Of a stretch of 64,000 nt of DNA, positions 11,601 through 25,245 are shown piece after piece. Below the pieces are notes generated by a model. The model did no database searches and was not told the origin of the DNA. It saw only the letters and a list, made by a program, of their open reading frames with translations. The DNA comes from Schistocephalus solidus. Taxonomy: Eukaryota; Platyhelminthes; Cestoda; Diphyllobothriidea; Diphyllobothriidae. Where the stretch lies: NCBI GenBank assembly GCA_017591395.1, contig WEDG01008815.1:1-64000 (forward strand). Reading direction: 5' to 3'. How positions within the stretch are numbered: the first letter of the stretch is position 1; each line of letters opens with the position of its first letter. The translations under genes and the position numbers were made by a program.

Positions 11601-14600
11601 CCATGTTGTTTTTTTGTTGCTTTTGAAGTCCTTTTGCCTCAGGTAACAGTCCTTTTTTGGAAGGACGGTAAAAACTTTAGAGCATACAGTTCTTGTCAGC
11701 GAAAAAAAGGCACTCTATGATCGACCACCTGGTCTTGTTTGAGAAACGGCCACTTATGCCTTCATTTCATTTAGCAGTTGGACTGCGATGCTTGCAGTCG
11801 AAGGTGAAATATTTAAGAAATGCAGAAACAATTAATATTTTATTTGTCACTTTTTGTTTTTCTTTTATATCTGTTTCCACGAGCATCTTCTCAACATTTT
11901 TCCATCTTTTGCTTCCGAACTGGTGGCTCGGCGCATTTTATCGCCTACCGAGTACCAGTTTGCTAAGTTACCGTGGACGAACAAACACGTTTTCTTTGTA
12001 CGACTAACCTTGACTTTGGAATCGCCTGTTGATGTGCCTTTATTTGTATTTCCAGTGGGTATTTTTCATAATACGAGATTTCACTAAGTTTAAAATCTTG
12101 TAAAGTTACGGTAAATAAGGAGTTTACATATGCCTAACTATCGTCCGCAGCTATCTAGCAAAGTAACTGAAATATACATAGACCTACAGGTTACTGGCAT
12201 AGTCCCTCTTGCAAAACTATCTTCTGTCTGCGCTAGGTTCAAACAGTATGAATATAGAGAGGTCATGTTCATTTAGGTTGTGGCTTCGACTTCGGCAATA
12301 GCCTCAACCAAGAACGGCGTCTAACTTTTACCATCATATGAGGAGGGGAGATCTCGCTGGACGATGAAACAGATGCCGGTGGAGTATTAATTCCCTCCGC
12401 TGAAGTTGCTAATCAATGCCCTGCCCATGGTGCTTGGACGATCGGCCAAAAGTCCTAACAGTTTTGGACTCAGAGCAGGAACACGAGAGCATGCATGTGT
12501 GAAAAGAATACCATGCACTTAGGGTGCCAGCCATGTTTGCAGCGAAAATCTGGCGCTTCTCAACACGGATCGCGACAGTAAAGAACCGAATTATGTCAGT
12601 CCAACAAGTAACTAAGCTTTCATGGGCCAACCTTATATTCATTTAGTTCGTTTGATCGGAAATTAAACGCTTCTGGGGTGAACCGGATACCGTGCCATTT
12701 CAAATTCTAATAAAATGGGGTCAACACTGATACACTGAAGAAACTCGTGTTTCTCTGTCGCGTTTTTATGAAATCTTGAAGGGCCATCGTTTAAAAACTC
12801 GCTTAATCTGTGGGTGCTCTGTTAAATAACGGTTAGTTCCGTATTATAAAAAACTTCGAAGGACTATTTTTAACTCCTCAAAAATTATCCTATTCTAATT
12901 ATATGTCAGTCCTGAAACACGGAAGCGTTCGGTGGCATTCTTCTTCATGGAACAGCTGCCTGCACCAAACCTCATTAAACGCTAATCCAAATTTTTGGCT
13001 ACACTTCAGATGGGCAAATATAACTTAATTTCACTAATTAAACTGAAAAATAGGAAAGGTTAGCGTAATTATATACCTTAGCTTCATACACAGTGGCGAG
13101 TTGACTTTTGAACTAGCAATGTTTTAACTGAATATTCCAATATCCTGTCCATAAAATGTGTGGTTTTCTTTTACAATTCCTTGGTGTCTGCATAGCCACA
13201 AGTTTTAATCAAAGAAATGCAGAAAATAATAAATTTGGGTACTCTATTTGAACGTTACCATCTTCAGCATTTTCACTTAAACTGACGAAATATTTTGGTT
13301 TTGAAAGGCCTAGACTTGCTTAGTTTTTTAAGCATTCTTTTTTGTAGTTATCCTCAAAAGGTTTAAGGCAACTTTTATATATTGTCAAGGATGGATGTTC
13401 CATTATTTCTTACTAAATGGCCATCGGCAGTTGCCATGGGCCGCACAATACGATTTGTAAGCAGCATAGATACATTTTGAGATAGTGGATTACGAGAATA
13501 ATCATGATGCTGACTCAAACTCTCAATACTTTCGTCTTAAGGGTACAAGATCTTCTTTATGTGTAATTTGCCCTAACGAATGTGTAATAAATGTATTGTT
13601 CCATCTTTTCGGTAAAATATTACTAAATCTATGTGGCTATTAAAATCAGCAAAATGCGTAGGTACTGCCTACAGGCTACGTTTTGGTCTAATATTCGATT
13701 CGTTGAAATGGCTCTCATTTGAATCATCAGCGTGCCGGCATATGTTGTCAGTTTTGCAATCTTGTTTAAATAATCTTTCCATTTAAATGTGTTTCAGCCC
13801 ATTTCGGTGAAATCTGTATGAATTTTCAAAGAAAGCGTATTTTTAGAGTTGAGTTCTATTCCGACTTAACATTCATAGGTAGATGGGAAAACGGTTTTCT
13901 CGTACCATGCCGAAAATCTACGAAGCATGAATAATGCTGTTGACTTATAGTGATTCAAGTAGCGGACTTATATTCGTTATAGGTAAAGAGTGGTTTAACA
14001 TTCTAGGATCCTAACAATGTCCATATTCATATTTTTGAGAAGTTCTAAATTATCCTCCTTCGTAATATCTCTTGTACACTGCAAATTTCTTTTACCTTAT
14101 GAGATTGGCATGCTTTTTATAACAATTACACTCGATTAGCCATTTCCGAAATCCATCTTTTGTCTTGCGCTTTTTATTGGATTGTTTGTGAAAATATTTG
14201 ATCCTATGGGTAACCAATATCAGTTGAATTTCTTTTTATGCGGAGAGATAACTTTCTAAAATATTGTGTCCAATCACGTTCGGCTAAGTGACTCCTTCTG
14301 GTCAAAAAATAATGTTCTCGCTTCAGCAGTGAAGAAGCACATGGTCAGTCAAAACGCTACTGGGTGCTAACTGGGTCAGTAAACTGGATAATGTAAGCGA
14401 GGTAGTTAGAGAGGTCGCAGTCCCTAGCCTGCCGGTTTTGGTGTAAAAAATGTATTTTGTTCGTCCCACAGACCTAACAGAAGCAGAAGCACTGGTCCAT
14501 GATTGGCTAACACTGTCCCTATAATTTTAATTTGGTTGCACTAAAATGGAAGTTTAGTATCTCGTTCGCAAACTTATCCATCATAAAAATCGTGAGGCCC

Positions 14601-15316
14601 TGAAACTCTTTCTGTCTACATTTTTCGTGTGGGTTTAACTCATGTTCTCTTTTAGATTTTTGCATCTTTTTTATCTAACTCACACAACCAGAGCACCGTT
14701 CTAGGTAGGCCTTTTTGGTACACTGTATATCCACTTGGAATTAGAAGAAATTTCTTTGTAACATCGTACAATATTTTTCTGGTATTTTAACATGTCCCAA
14801 CTGGCTAGTCTTCTACGAAATAAGAAGATCTAATTATGTTTCTTTGCTCTTGTTCTGTACCTGTTTTTGTCCTTCGGTGCTTGTTCTAATTAATCAGCAC
14901 GAGCCCAGTAGTTCTGCTGCCCAAGAAAAGACCAAATTAAACGAGGTACGTGGGATGAATGATGGCACTCCAGGGCGAAGGTTGCTGCTTACCCAAGATT
15001 TGCCAAAAATCTTCGAATCTGCAAAGCCAAGCTATTATAAGAAGGAATGTTAACGTGTTCAGAACGCAGCAGCAGAACATGCTTAAAAGAGCTGCACGTT
15101 TTGTGCTGCATAATATTTCATAATATATGAAGCTGAAAATGAAAACATTATTCCTTTTAAATATTTTAAAAAAGAGGACTATTTAGCGTTGTAGTGATTC
15201 TGACTCGCTCTATTTAAAAACTGCCCTTTTACATTCGTAAATGCTGAGCAGACTTTTGGATGACTTTCTCTAATCGCTCTCAATTAATTTGTTAAATTAA
15301 ATGTCGTTTGATGCAG
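8700..15316. other. No confident gene; one weak exon candidate
   Basis: There are only short, stop-rich frames. A slightly GC-richer block at about 12290-12650 may be an old repeat, but I see no match within the window. At 14898-14945 a 48-base open stretch (HEPSSSAAQEKTKLNE) lies between an acceptor (TTAATCAG) and a donor (GTACGT). It is in phase 0 at both ends and therefore does not join directly to the phase-1 exon at 15317. I list it as a possibility only. Confidence 0.3.
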
Positions 15317-15508
15317 CTGACTCTATTATGCGAACACCACGGGAGCCACGATCCTGCAGTCCGGATACTGCAGCCCTCTACCAGGCCGAAGCACGACGTC
15401 TCGCCGCCTATCCGAGCGCTCGAATTCCTGATGCCAATAGTCTCCCTGTCATTGATCGATATGACTGGCCTGCACCTCCATCACCTGCTGTCGTTATGAT
15501 TGACCGTC
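15317..15508 (+). CDS. abLIM-like gene, exon a (linker region)
   Basis: This exon runs from an acceptor (GATGCAG, 15316) to a donor (C|GTAAGT, 15508/15509), entering and leaving in phase 1. It encodes about 64 residues, with the segment VIDRYDWPAPPSPAVV near its end. That resembles the conserved linker motif of vertebrate actin-binding LIM proteins (a DHWPGPPSFAVV-like stretch upstream of a charged coiled segment). The product should be a cytoskeletal adaptor that binds F-actin through a C-terminal headpiece. An in-frame stop just before the acceptor shows that the exon cannot extend left. The next exon restores the frame exactly across the junction (CGT completed from C|GT). Family assignment rests on this motif plus the headpiece exons downstream. 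Confidence 0.8.
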
Positions 15509-18500
15509 GTAAGTATGATAAAGTTACACGTTTTTCTTGTAGCCCCGCCTCTTCGATCTTTTTCCTTTGTTGTTTTGTCTTACCAGTCCTTGCATTCTTC
15601 CTGTATGCTTTGAAACGCATTACACTGCCTCTTATTACTGCAGTTTTCTTATCCCCGTGCGACGTTTGCTGCATTCGTTTCTCCCTCATCCCTCCTTAGT
15701 TCATTCTGCAGCCGCCCCTTTCCTATTTGTTTTCTAATTCTTATTCCATGGTAGATTTGTTTCCCTTCATTTTCAAATACTTTTTAAGTTCTCTTCGTGC
15801 GCTTTTTGTGCCAGCTCAAGTCTTCCGTTTGTCATGTCTTCTGCCTCTTTCTACGTGGATCACTTAATGTCTTCCCTTAATTTCCCTGTTTTCGTTTTTC
15901 ATCTCCTTTCCACGACTGTTTAAGATTTTGCTCTTTTTCGACCTACTCATCAGCCTTTATCTCAAGTGTACACTTTTCTGGTATTTGTTGTTGATTATCA
16001 GAGGAAATATGCCTGTTTTACCTTTCACTTTTTAACCCCCTATTGCTTTGTGCGTTTATCTGTGCAAAATGGGTGCTCAGCCGTTAACCGAAAGTGTATG
16101 GATGGTATTTTTGGCCGTTTACCCCCAGTCTGCTTAAAATGTCTTTCAGAAAGGTGTTTCAGGAGTTTGACGTAGAGTTCATTATTTCTTATTAATAAGG
16201 CCAGACACTGCGGCAGAATCTTTCGAAAAGTCACAAACCTCTTGACCACTATCTTAAAGACTCCTTTTAAAGTAAAGCCTCCGCAGATCATAAAAACTTA
16301 TATTTTAAGCTGGCAGTATGCAGAGAAACGAATATTTGGGGTGGTTTGCACTTCCTTGGAATGACAGATCTTCGTTTCCTTGTCTGCCTAGCATCTATAA
16401 CTTCTCAGTAAGCCTCAATGCGGCTATTATGTGGTCTTTGCGGAGTAAGGCTATTGCAAATCAACCTTACTCCTAGCATCTCTCTATAACCCCCTATCTG
16501 TTGGCTGCTATATTATTGCCCGGAAAGAATGAATTCCCGGGCTTCTTAGGCAAAGCAAAAGTATCCTTTTCGTCCGCGACCATGATGGATCGGTTAATGT
16601 TACTCCTAAGTGACAATAAATAATCCCGGTCGCAACCAGCAGGCAGTGATCTCGACACCCAAGTCGTAGAACATCTAACGTTTAAATGTTTGCTTGCCTG
16701 GAATTTCAGCTACCCGCCTTAAAATGAGCATGGTTTGTTGATGAAGGAAAATAAGTTCAAAGTGACTTTTGCCAGCCAAATTTTGGTGTGAAAAATTGCT
16801 CAATACCAAATATTGGTAGGTTGGCTAAGTTGTATTCCTTAGATTCTCGTAGACATTTTACTGTGAATACTCTTAAAAAACTACAATTGTTTTGATGTTT
16901 CGTAGCAGTCCACCAATGAGAAATCTTTTAGGGGTTCTACATCGTTAACCAGAGGATCACTAGTTAAATGGAAGTTTTTTAAACTTTATTCTATCGTAGT
17001 TCCGTTCTTTCACTAAAGCACTCCCCTGCCTAGCCTTCATGCTTAATGCTCTCGGGGTTAGCGGAACTCACCGAATTTCCCGCAATACGGACATTCAAAG
17101 CAATTACTATGCTTCTTTACTCCGCTTCCCTCAGTTTTAGTAAATGATATTTGTCCCAAAACCTAAAAAGTTGATAAAAATGAAGACTACTCTTAAAGCT
17201 TAGAGAATATTGCAAATACTTTATTTTTAGGCGTGAGCACTCATCAACTTCAAGATCACACTAACTCTATTGTGGTGACTTTTGGACATAAATACTTTTG
17301 CGTCCTTACACACTACTTCTGTACGTACGCTCTATGAGCGTCTGCGGGTGACTTTTCTTGGACGAGTTTTCCTTTGCCCCTTTAACTGAGCATGTTTGGT
17401 TTCGCTTCTTGTAATTTCCATTACGTCTCTCTGAAATGGTATAAAACAGCAAATGTTCTAGCGTCCATTTTGTAGTTGAATTGAACTTCAACGTTATCCA
17501 TGGTTGCTTTTGATGAACACTTCTGTTAAGATCAGTATCTGTATAACAGTCGATAAACGAATATCAAAAGCAAGTTTTTCACCGTTCCATTTTATTTTCT
17601 TTGTAACTTTGATAACGATGTCAAGTTAGGTTTGATGTCCCACAGTTTTTTTCATGCATTGCATCGTCCTTAGACTGAATACGCGAATATGAAAGTGAAC
17701 CCACCAATACATTCGCAAGTATCCTGAGAAAAATTTAAGACGTTAAGTCTCTGTCCTGGCGAAATAAACCCGAGGTCAGACAAATTGGTGCAGACAGGAA
17801 GTTTGGATTCCTCCCTGAATGTTCAATTCTCGTCCAAATTGTGATTCGAGCTTGATAATGTTCAACTTGGTGTGCAATTAAAAGCTTTACGGTCTATTTT
17901 AACTTCAATCCATTCAACATTATATCTTCTACCACTTGATATCCATTCCTTAGCAGCTTATATATTCGCATACCTGCTCTTCGTAATCTCATCGCTGCAC
18001 ATTGCTGCTCGATACTGGTAGACTTACAGCGCCTAATTGTTAAAGATTTTATCGACTGCATTATGATTCTATGGGAAGTCGTCGGTTTTATTGGAAGACA
18101 CGAGGTAGAATTGACCTAGTAGATCATTGCTCCTAAATTTCACTTGGAGCGATGGATTTACAAATTGTGGTTAGGAGGAAATTAATGGGCGTTCGATCTA
18201 GTTTATGTGAGGATGAGGAATGTTTCTACCTTGAACCCATTTCGTACTCAACTGACGGATTTCTCCAGGAATGCCAAATAGTGCTTATTGTTGAATGGAT
18301 AACTGTACATCTTTTCTCCTTTTATCAGTTCTTTTAAGCCTCGAGGTTCCAGAAATTATTTGTAATTTGAAACGCATTTACCCATTCGAAGCTGCAGTCC
18401 ATATGTTTTGAGTTTTTAGTCGCTGTTTTCGAGATTCCGAGAAGTTTCAATTGAAATGATAGAACAGATATGGCAATTTTAAGGTATCATATCCTAAAAG

Positions 18501-18815
18501 AAAGCAACACAGCTGGAGATGTGGCTAATGCCGTGTTTGAGCATATGTCTGCGCACAGCTCACAGAACAACAAACGCGTTTTGCACGTGCATCGCGCCCC
18601 GGTACTCATCGTAACACTACGACTGCTGTCTATCTTCCAAAGGAAATCTGCCTGTTTATTTATATTCTTTGCTTTATTGTCGTAATCCAAATATTTACAT
18701 CATATTTTCTGATGACGGGTTGTTGTCACAAATTTTGAATCGACGCAATAGACAAGTTTTTATTTTAAAAAAATACTAACTGATAACAATGACGACACTG
18801 ATTTGCACTTTATAG

Positions 18816-19033
18816 GTCGTGAACGGGCCTCGCGTCGTTGTCTGGCAGGCGCCGGCGATACCCTCGATAGTACTCTACCGAAATCAGTGGGCTCTCAATC
18901 CGACGACCAAACCCTTTCGCCAGCGCACTCTCCAGCACGCTCCATCTCGCCAGACAAGGCCTCTGAGGCGGCACGCCTTGAGGAGAAAATTGCCACGCTT
19001 AAAAAGGCTACAGGCAACTCAGGGATGTCGTCT
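18816..19033 (+). CDS. abLIM-like gene, exon b (charged helix)
   Basis: The acceptor is TTTATAG at 18815 and the donor is TCT|GTACGT at 19033/19034. The exon enters in phase 1, matching the previous exon, and leaves in phase 0. About 73 residues are encoded: an arginine-rich start, a serine/proline-rich middle (LSPAHSPARSISP) and a charged helical end (ARLEEKIATLKKATGNSGM). This order matches the basic and then coiled segment that follows the W-P-G-P-P motif in vertebrate abLIM proteins. SP sites suggest phosphorylation by proline-directed kinases, which is inference. Another donor a few bases on (C|GTAATT) would give phase 1, but the phase-0 donor fits the following exon. Confidence 0.8.
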
Positions 19034-19589
19034 GTACGTAATTTGGTTCGGCAGAACTTTGTCCGTTTCTATTCACTGCTGTTATCCTTCGTCTTTTTTT
19101 AATAGAAAGATGAAAGATAAATATCTCATGTCATGTCATGATAAAACTCTGGATTTATTAAGCCTCAAAGTTTATTCGACCAGACAAACTCCTCTTATGT
19201 TTTAAGCTGTTGTTCTGCTTGTGTATGCTTATACTTCTCCTCAACTAAGTTAATCAGAACTGAGTACAATTTTTTCCTCTGGGGAAGTGTTCGAAAGAAA
19301 AATGCTATCTAAAAGATTCATAGTTTAATCATTTAACTTTACTTTAACCGATAATAGATAAGTGGTGGATGTTCCAAGATCTCTGGAAAAGTTTGAGACA
19401 ACTCTTTGGCAACAACGCAGCCTTAGTAACTAGAGGACGCTAGAGTATCTCATGGGTGTTTAACATATTTATGCCTTCATTTTCTTCTTTAAGCCTACCA
19501 CGTGGCCTTTGTTAATTCCATAGGTCACATTGACAAAATAAAGGCAACTGGTTGATCGCAGCACATAGAGGGCCTGTGTACTACGTACT

Positions 19590-19715
19590 TATATGCCCTA
19601 CTGACAGGGCAGGTACTAGCTTAAAACGCAAACACGCATGTTTCGTTGAGCTTATGCCCTCGTATGACGAAGCGGCGATGTATTTGGCTCATCAGTGGGT
19701 CCCCCAGCTTTCCCG
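19590..19715 (+). repeat. Dispersed repeat family R2, copy 1 (intronic)
   Basis: The pattern 'ccctactgacagggcaggtactagc' then 'cacgcatgtttcgttgagctt' then 'ggctcatcagtgggtccc' recurs at 47375-47500 and, partly, at 63931-64000, always in the same orientation. No protein motif is recognisable. It may be an LTR or the end of an unidentified retroelement. Confidence 0.55.
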
Positions 19716-19879
19716 GTGTTTTTTCGGTTATTTGAACTCCAGTTTTTCTCCTGCCATGTTTAATTTTCCTTGTTTAGCTCGGGCTCCTCCTCCTCATACT
19801 CTTCAAACGTCAGCCATGCTCGCAAACTGTACTAAATTATTCTTCAAGTTAGTGGTAACCTCTTGTAGTGAGTGACTCT

Positions 19880-20960
19880 GTTCGCATTGTGATTGAGGGC
19901 TTTATGGCAACAAATCCGAGCTCCAATAACTGTAGACTGTGGTGTCGTGGATGAATGAGATCGATAAATTGGTTGGCCTGTCCATAAAAGATTTACCGCC
20001 AAAGTATTATCAAGCTGCATGCCGACATCGGTGGCGGCCACTTCAATTAGTGGAGAGTTTCAAATAACTGCGGTTGCTGCTAAATAGCTCGATTAAGAAC
20101 GATATCATCTCTCCACTCAATGCCGCTCGTATGGTTTTCTCAATCTTTTCGAAATATCTATGAAACTGACTTGAAAGCTGCACCTTAAAAAAGTCTATGC
20201 ATACAGGTATGCGTCTGCTCAGCTCTCCTATTTGGCTGCTATTGGAAGATGGACGAAAACTTTAGTCGTTTGATTACCACTGCCAGAGAAACATCCATTG
20301 CCGACTTCGTCCGGACTTAAATAGCTGCTGCCTGCTGTGAAAACACTGCGATGATATATCCGGCCGTATAAGCAAGCCGACTGAGATTCTTTGGGCAGTC
20401 TTCGTCGCCTGCCTAATAAACGGAGTGTTGCTGCATCCAGTCCAACGCCGCTGCCCACGTAGGGACGCTGAAGAAAATTTCAACTCAAAATCTTGCTCAA
20501 CACCCTCGGGCAATACCCACAGGTGTGGTTCTTGTGGTTCTTATTTGATCTCGATCATCAGAGAAAACACTCCATAGAGCTCTTTCAGTCTGCTGCAGAA
20601 GATCGCCACTCATAAAGGTACCGGTTACAACCTTCAAAGACAGGCAGGAGCATACTCGCACGATGTGGGTTCAAGTACTGCCCTTCTCACACCCACTGCG
20701 TTTCAGAACATCTGACCGAAGATGGGTCCGGACGCTGTGGTGAACTAGGTGAAACAATCTGTCTTTGATCGCCACACACAATATGGTCGCTAACTCTGAA
20801 GATAGTAGGCTTTAGTGAGACCTACTCGATTCTGACAGAGGTAGAATTGCCATTTAGGCAATATTACAAGGAGCCATTACATCCTGTCACACTGTAGCCT
20901 TGCAAGCTGCTATTGGTTTTGTGTGAAGAGAGGTGGACATCTTCCTTTGTTCTTTATGAG
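19880..20960 (-). other. GC-richer intronic block, probable decayed transposon
   Basis: This block is richer in GC than its surroundings. It has several overlapping short frames on the minus strand (20228-20513) that switch frame after 60-80 codons, as expected of a decayed coding repeat. I recognise no reverse transcriptase, integrase or transposase motif. It lies inside the intron between exons b and c of the abLIM-like gene. Confidence 0.3.
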
Positions 20961-21599
20961 GAGGACAATTGGCACTGAATCGGGCCATGGCTGCCTTGTT
21001 TACTTTCCGGCATTTAAGTCAACCATCTGACTCAGGTCGCATATAAATTGTATTTTTGGCGCAGTGGCTTACCTGTCACGGCACCGCCGTCTATTGCCTA
21101 TCACAGACGGCCTTTAGCATTTTAAAAGTGATATTTTTCCTAAAAAATTATGTTAAGAAGGTGTGTCTGTTGTCTGATCTACTCCTAAAGGAGGATCGAA
21201 TCCCACCGTCAACTTCCACCGCCAATTTCCATGTCTGTTTAGTTTAAGACGCTGCTTGTCATGAGGGAGCCTTCCTTTCTCCCTCGTATTTGTGAGTAGT
21301 CTGTCAAAATACAACCGATGGATGCAGAAGTTTGGCCCGTTGGGGGGACATGTCTTGGGCCTCCTTCTAACGCATAACCCACACAGATACGAAAAGTGGA
21401 GACTCGTTTAAAATTAGCACAGTCTGTGTAAGACATATCGTAAGCCAATCTACCCCTGTTTTTATCTAAAGAAACAGCAGGGTATTCCTTTCAGGCTCCC
21501 TGGGATCTGAAAACCCAAATTTGCCCATATTTACCACGCAGTTAGCCCTACGATTAAGTCTGCCAGTTGGGATAGAAGGTCGTCCTTTAGCTTATCTCA

Positions 21600-21925
21600 G
21601 CTTTCGTCCACCTCACTCACCACAATAGAGGATACACTAAAATTGAATGTACATCAAAACGGCCAGGAGCAGGCTTTGGTGGGTCAAAGCATGCCAACAA
21701 CTGGTAGTGTGGCCTTTCAAGAATGGTTGGCCCAGCAAGCCAGAGCATTTTCGGGGCACGTTTCTGTTGCATGCGGCGCCAATTCTCGCATTAAGCGATG
21801 CACCAGTGGCGCCGAGAAGCAAGCTGTGAATTCACAGAGCGTGTGGACAAGGGAATCGGTGTGGTCTTGCAGTGGTGGCGTGCCGAAACAGGCCTGCTCA
21901 ACGCTGCATTAGGGCGCAGTGGTAT
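21600..21925 (+). other. GC-richer intronic block of unknown origin
   Basis: An 89-codon frame (21643-21912), rich in G, A, S and Q, occupies most of this block, and a second frame overlaps it. There is no recognised domain and there are no convincing splice borders. A repeat relic is more likely than a host exon. Confidence 0.25.
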
Positions 21926-22506
21926 GGGCAGCGTATGAATTAGCCTATTCCGAATTTTCTCTGCTAGATTTTAAAGTATTTCGATACTGATAGGTATTAA
22001 GTGGAGATTTATAAAGTCACCGCACCACATTTACATGTACGGAACTACTTTTCATGATCTAAACTTCAAGCTGACCAAGAACGAGGTCCTTTTTGCGATC
22101 GAAAACTACATTTTCAGCATTTTGCAACCGTTCAGGATATTTAACTTTTGCTCGGGCTTAGATAAACAGAGTCATATCAAAGTGTTACGTAATAAGCGCT
22201 AAGGGTGTTCTTGGCGCCTGCCTGAGGTTTGTGTTGGCGGCATATTCACAATCCACGAATCACTTGTTTTTACCCGTTTCGCTACATAGTTCCTCAGGTT
22301 GCAATCAAAGTCTTTTTGGTAGTTAGTGATTAAGGCGTATGAAGGGTAAGAAGACTATTCTGTAGCGTAGCTTAGTTGATCAAACCTGAAGTCGATGTAA
22401 TCTTCAGATGTATACCAGATCTTAGTGAGCAAGAGGTGTTTTTACTGGGCCTTTGTCCTTGTTGAGCAACAGGGTTTTTATTGGGCTTTCTTTAAATATT
22501 CGACAG

Positions 22507-22620
22507 GCGGTTGTTCAATACCTTCAGGAGAAGCGAAAACGTGAAGACACTCCTATCCTAGATCCGGTCTCCGCCTCAAGGTCACCGAACGCGAGTCGAG
22601 AACCCCCCCTATGGCACGCG
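22507..22620 (+). CDS. abLIM-like gene, exon c (coiled/serine-rich linker)
   Basis: After the acceptor ATTCGACAG (22506) a phase-0 frame reads AVVQYLQEKRKRED and then a serine/proline stretch (DPVSASRSPNASREPP). The preceding exon ends in phase 0, so the join is in frame. Together they mirror the charged helix followed by the S/P-rich spacer of abLIM proteins. The 3' border is uncertain. GCG|GTACTC (22620) gives phase 0 and CCT|GTATGT (22643) gives phase 2, but neither meets the phase-1 start of the 31826 exon. A C7 run just before the border could also hide an indel. Confidence 0.6.
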
Positions 22621-25149
22621 GTACTCCAATCACCGATTTGCCTGTATGTTCATTGGATAGAATTTTGCTTTATAAGGCCGAGTTTCTGCTGGAGTTCCTC
22701 TACATTACTTGATATGAGTGGTAGTGCGTATTATGAAATCCAATTTCACAGGTTTTTGCCTACAGACACTGGCAACAACTTTTGCTATCCTTTTTGATCT
22801 TTTTCAACCTGCACGTGTACTTCGCATTTTTTAGACAAAATTATTGGTTTCCTGCATAGTTTCGTTTTCAAGTTTGCAGAATGCTTCACAAATAAATGTA
22901 CGTATTGTCCTTAGCAAAACTGAAAACCGAAAAACATAAACTTAACACATTACTCTAATTGCACCTGGGTATTACTGCTAAATTTTCATTGCTGGAAACC
23001 GACTGCCTACGTTTGGACCCTACCTCTGCTTAACAGCATTCAAATATCTGGACCGACTTTTTCTCACGTATCTTGCTAAAATATACTTTTTATCTTCGTT
23101 TTTTCATTTGAGTATCCCTTCGGCTCAAAGGTTTATTTCGTATTATTTTTAGTCCAGATTCCATTCTAAAACTTGCAGTAGGCACTGAAACTCGTTAGAT
23201 ATAGACCGGACAGGCTTGAATTACTTTAAAATAATGGATTATTAAAGTAAACGGACACAATCCAGGAATTGGTCCTGCAAGTAAGCACAGTTGTTTGTGA
23301 ACAAAAACTTTCAAACCACTTGTTTTAATTTACCTGAAATGATAAGTTTTTAATTTTTGTGACCTCTAACTGCGCTTATTCATGGTTAATATAAATCACT
23401 AGCTTAAAAATACTTTATCGTGCTCATTTTATAGCAAAATGTCTTCTTCTCTTAAAGAGGTACTGTGGCCCCGGAAGCTTTGACAAAGCGGGGTTTTAAC
23501 TATTTTTCAATGGTTTTGAAGGCTGGATGCTCTCCATTTTCTCTAACTAATTTTCTCAGAACCCTACTTGCTCTATCAAAGAGGGTCTCCGGATACTCAG
23601 GCAGTGTTATAGTGGATGCGAATCCCGTGTATCCTTTTGATTGCCATTCATAAACCAGAGGACAGTTCGTATGCTCATGCCGGCGTTTCAAATTTACTTA
23701 TAACCATGATGCACGCTCCCTGCAAATACGACCTTCTAAAGACGATTTCTAAACTCTAAACTAAGTTCTATAATTGTGGTTATTTACATAATTTCTACGA
23801 ACTGTTAATCTGACATATGCGTCAAAAATACGTGAACAAAGTGCCCATCACATATTTTTACCTAATTTTGACAGAGGCTAAGTCAAGAACTATCATGCTG
23901 CGGTATAGGATTATACCTTATATTATTTTTTATCTAATCCGCTTTGTAATTACATCTGAGTACTCGTCTTTCCCTTGAAAACGCACCAGCGTGGATTTTC
24001 CATCTTAATCACCGAAGTTGTGGAGACTATTTACAGGGATATGTGGGCCTTGATATATTTGTACAAAGTATTTATTCGTTCAGGAGCTTCATTTGTGTTT
24101 TCATTTTGTGTCTTATGGACCACTCCTGTACTTCTATATTCAGCTTAAGAGATCTTTTAATTTTGGGATCAAAATGAAGTTCCGAATTAACCCGATGGTC
24201 CTGAAACCATGCTGTTGTAAATATTCAGTGCCTCTGAAGGATGGCAGTGATGTAGATTAAGTGATCTGGTCCTTTATTTTTACGATTTTGGTTATTAGAG
24301 CTTTTATTTATGACACTTATTGTCAGATCGACTGCAGCAGACTTTAACGGTGATGCACCAAATAACTACTATAGCCATGTATGCCAATTGCGGCCATTGT
24401 TCAAGTCTTTAGCATTGATGACTCTTCAGCTCTTGATGACTCTTCGCTCTCAATGTGACTATGGCAGGCCTAGATATTTCGGTCGATTCTTTCCAGCCTC
24501 TGAATCTGTCAGTCTTCAAAAAGTTGCCTTACCCTCGAGTTAGGTAACGCAATATTCCATAGAACTGAGACGATAATTTTTCACTGTCCTTAAATGTCAG
24601 CAGTGTTATACATTCCCAACGTGACCCTTCAGAGAAGATATTTTTCCTTAGGGGTACTCTTTTTCGAACATCTGCACGTCTTTCCGACACCTATGCAGGC
24701 AGACCGCATGTTTAAAGGAACAAACCTTACAAAAGGCTATTTAACCGAGCCTTGGTTTCTCCTTATTTAGAATACAGACAATTTTTAAGACGGCTTTTCC
24801 TGCCCATTAAAATTTTGCATGGATGCTTTCTTTGTGCTTGAAAGGGTGCAGTTGATAGTAGACTTACAACACTTCTCTCCATTTTCTCGTCTTTCAAAAC
24901 CGTAATAAGATAACTGTTGTAGCCTTATGACATTTCTTGGCAGTTTAGTCTTTTGAGTATTTTTAAGGTAGACCTGTGCTATTCAGTGACTAAGCTGTCA
25001 GGGCTGATCGAGTTTCTTTAAGAAGCCATTTTTGAGGACAGAGATGTCAGAGTAGCCAAGCATGGAATGAGGTGAGTGAGGTGACTTTGCCTTGAAATTG
25101 GGCCCCAATGGGAGAGTGGAACAGAGAGTGCGTTAGAAGCAGTACAATT

Positions 25150-25245
25150 CTAGTCTCACTATAATCCAGCGCAAGTCACCGTCCCTGCACCATCATGTCG
25201 TGGAGCATACGGTGGACATGTTCGGACTTCGGTGGTCGAACTTTT
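25150..25245 (+). repeat. Dispersed repeat family R1, copy 2
   Basis: GTCACCGTCCCTGCACCA (25175-25192) and TGGAGCATACGGTGGAC (25201-25217) repeat the blocks at 103-144 in the same order and nearly the same spacing. The flanks differ, apart from a short related 'ctagtctcactataa' lead-in. Confidence 0.6.

Noticed and set aside
1..15316. LIM domains of the abLIM-like gene
   Set aside because: I looked for the C-x2-C ... H/C zinc-binding pattern in all frames given and saw none, so these exons presumably lie upstream.
15918..15956. Possible hammerhead on the minus strand (CTGATGAG ... CGAAA)
   Set aside because: The two core boxes are present, but no stem I can be formed and stem III needs a mismatch at its second pair. 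It is not attached to a PLE terminus.
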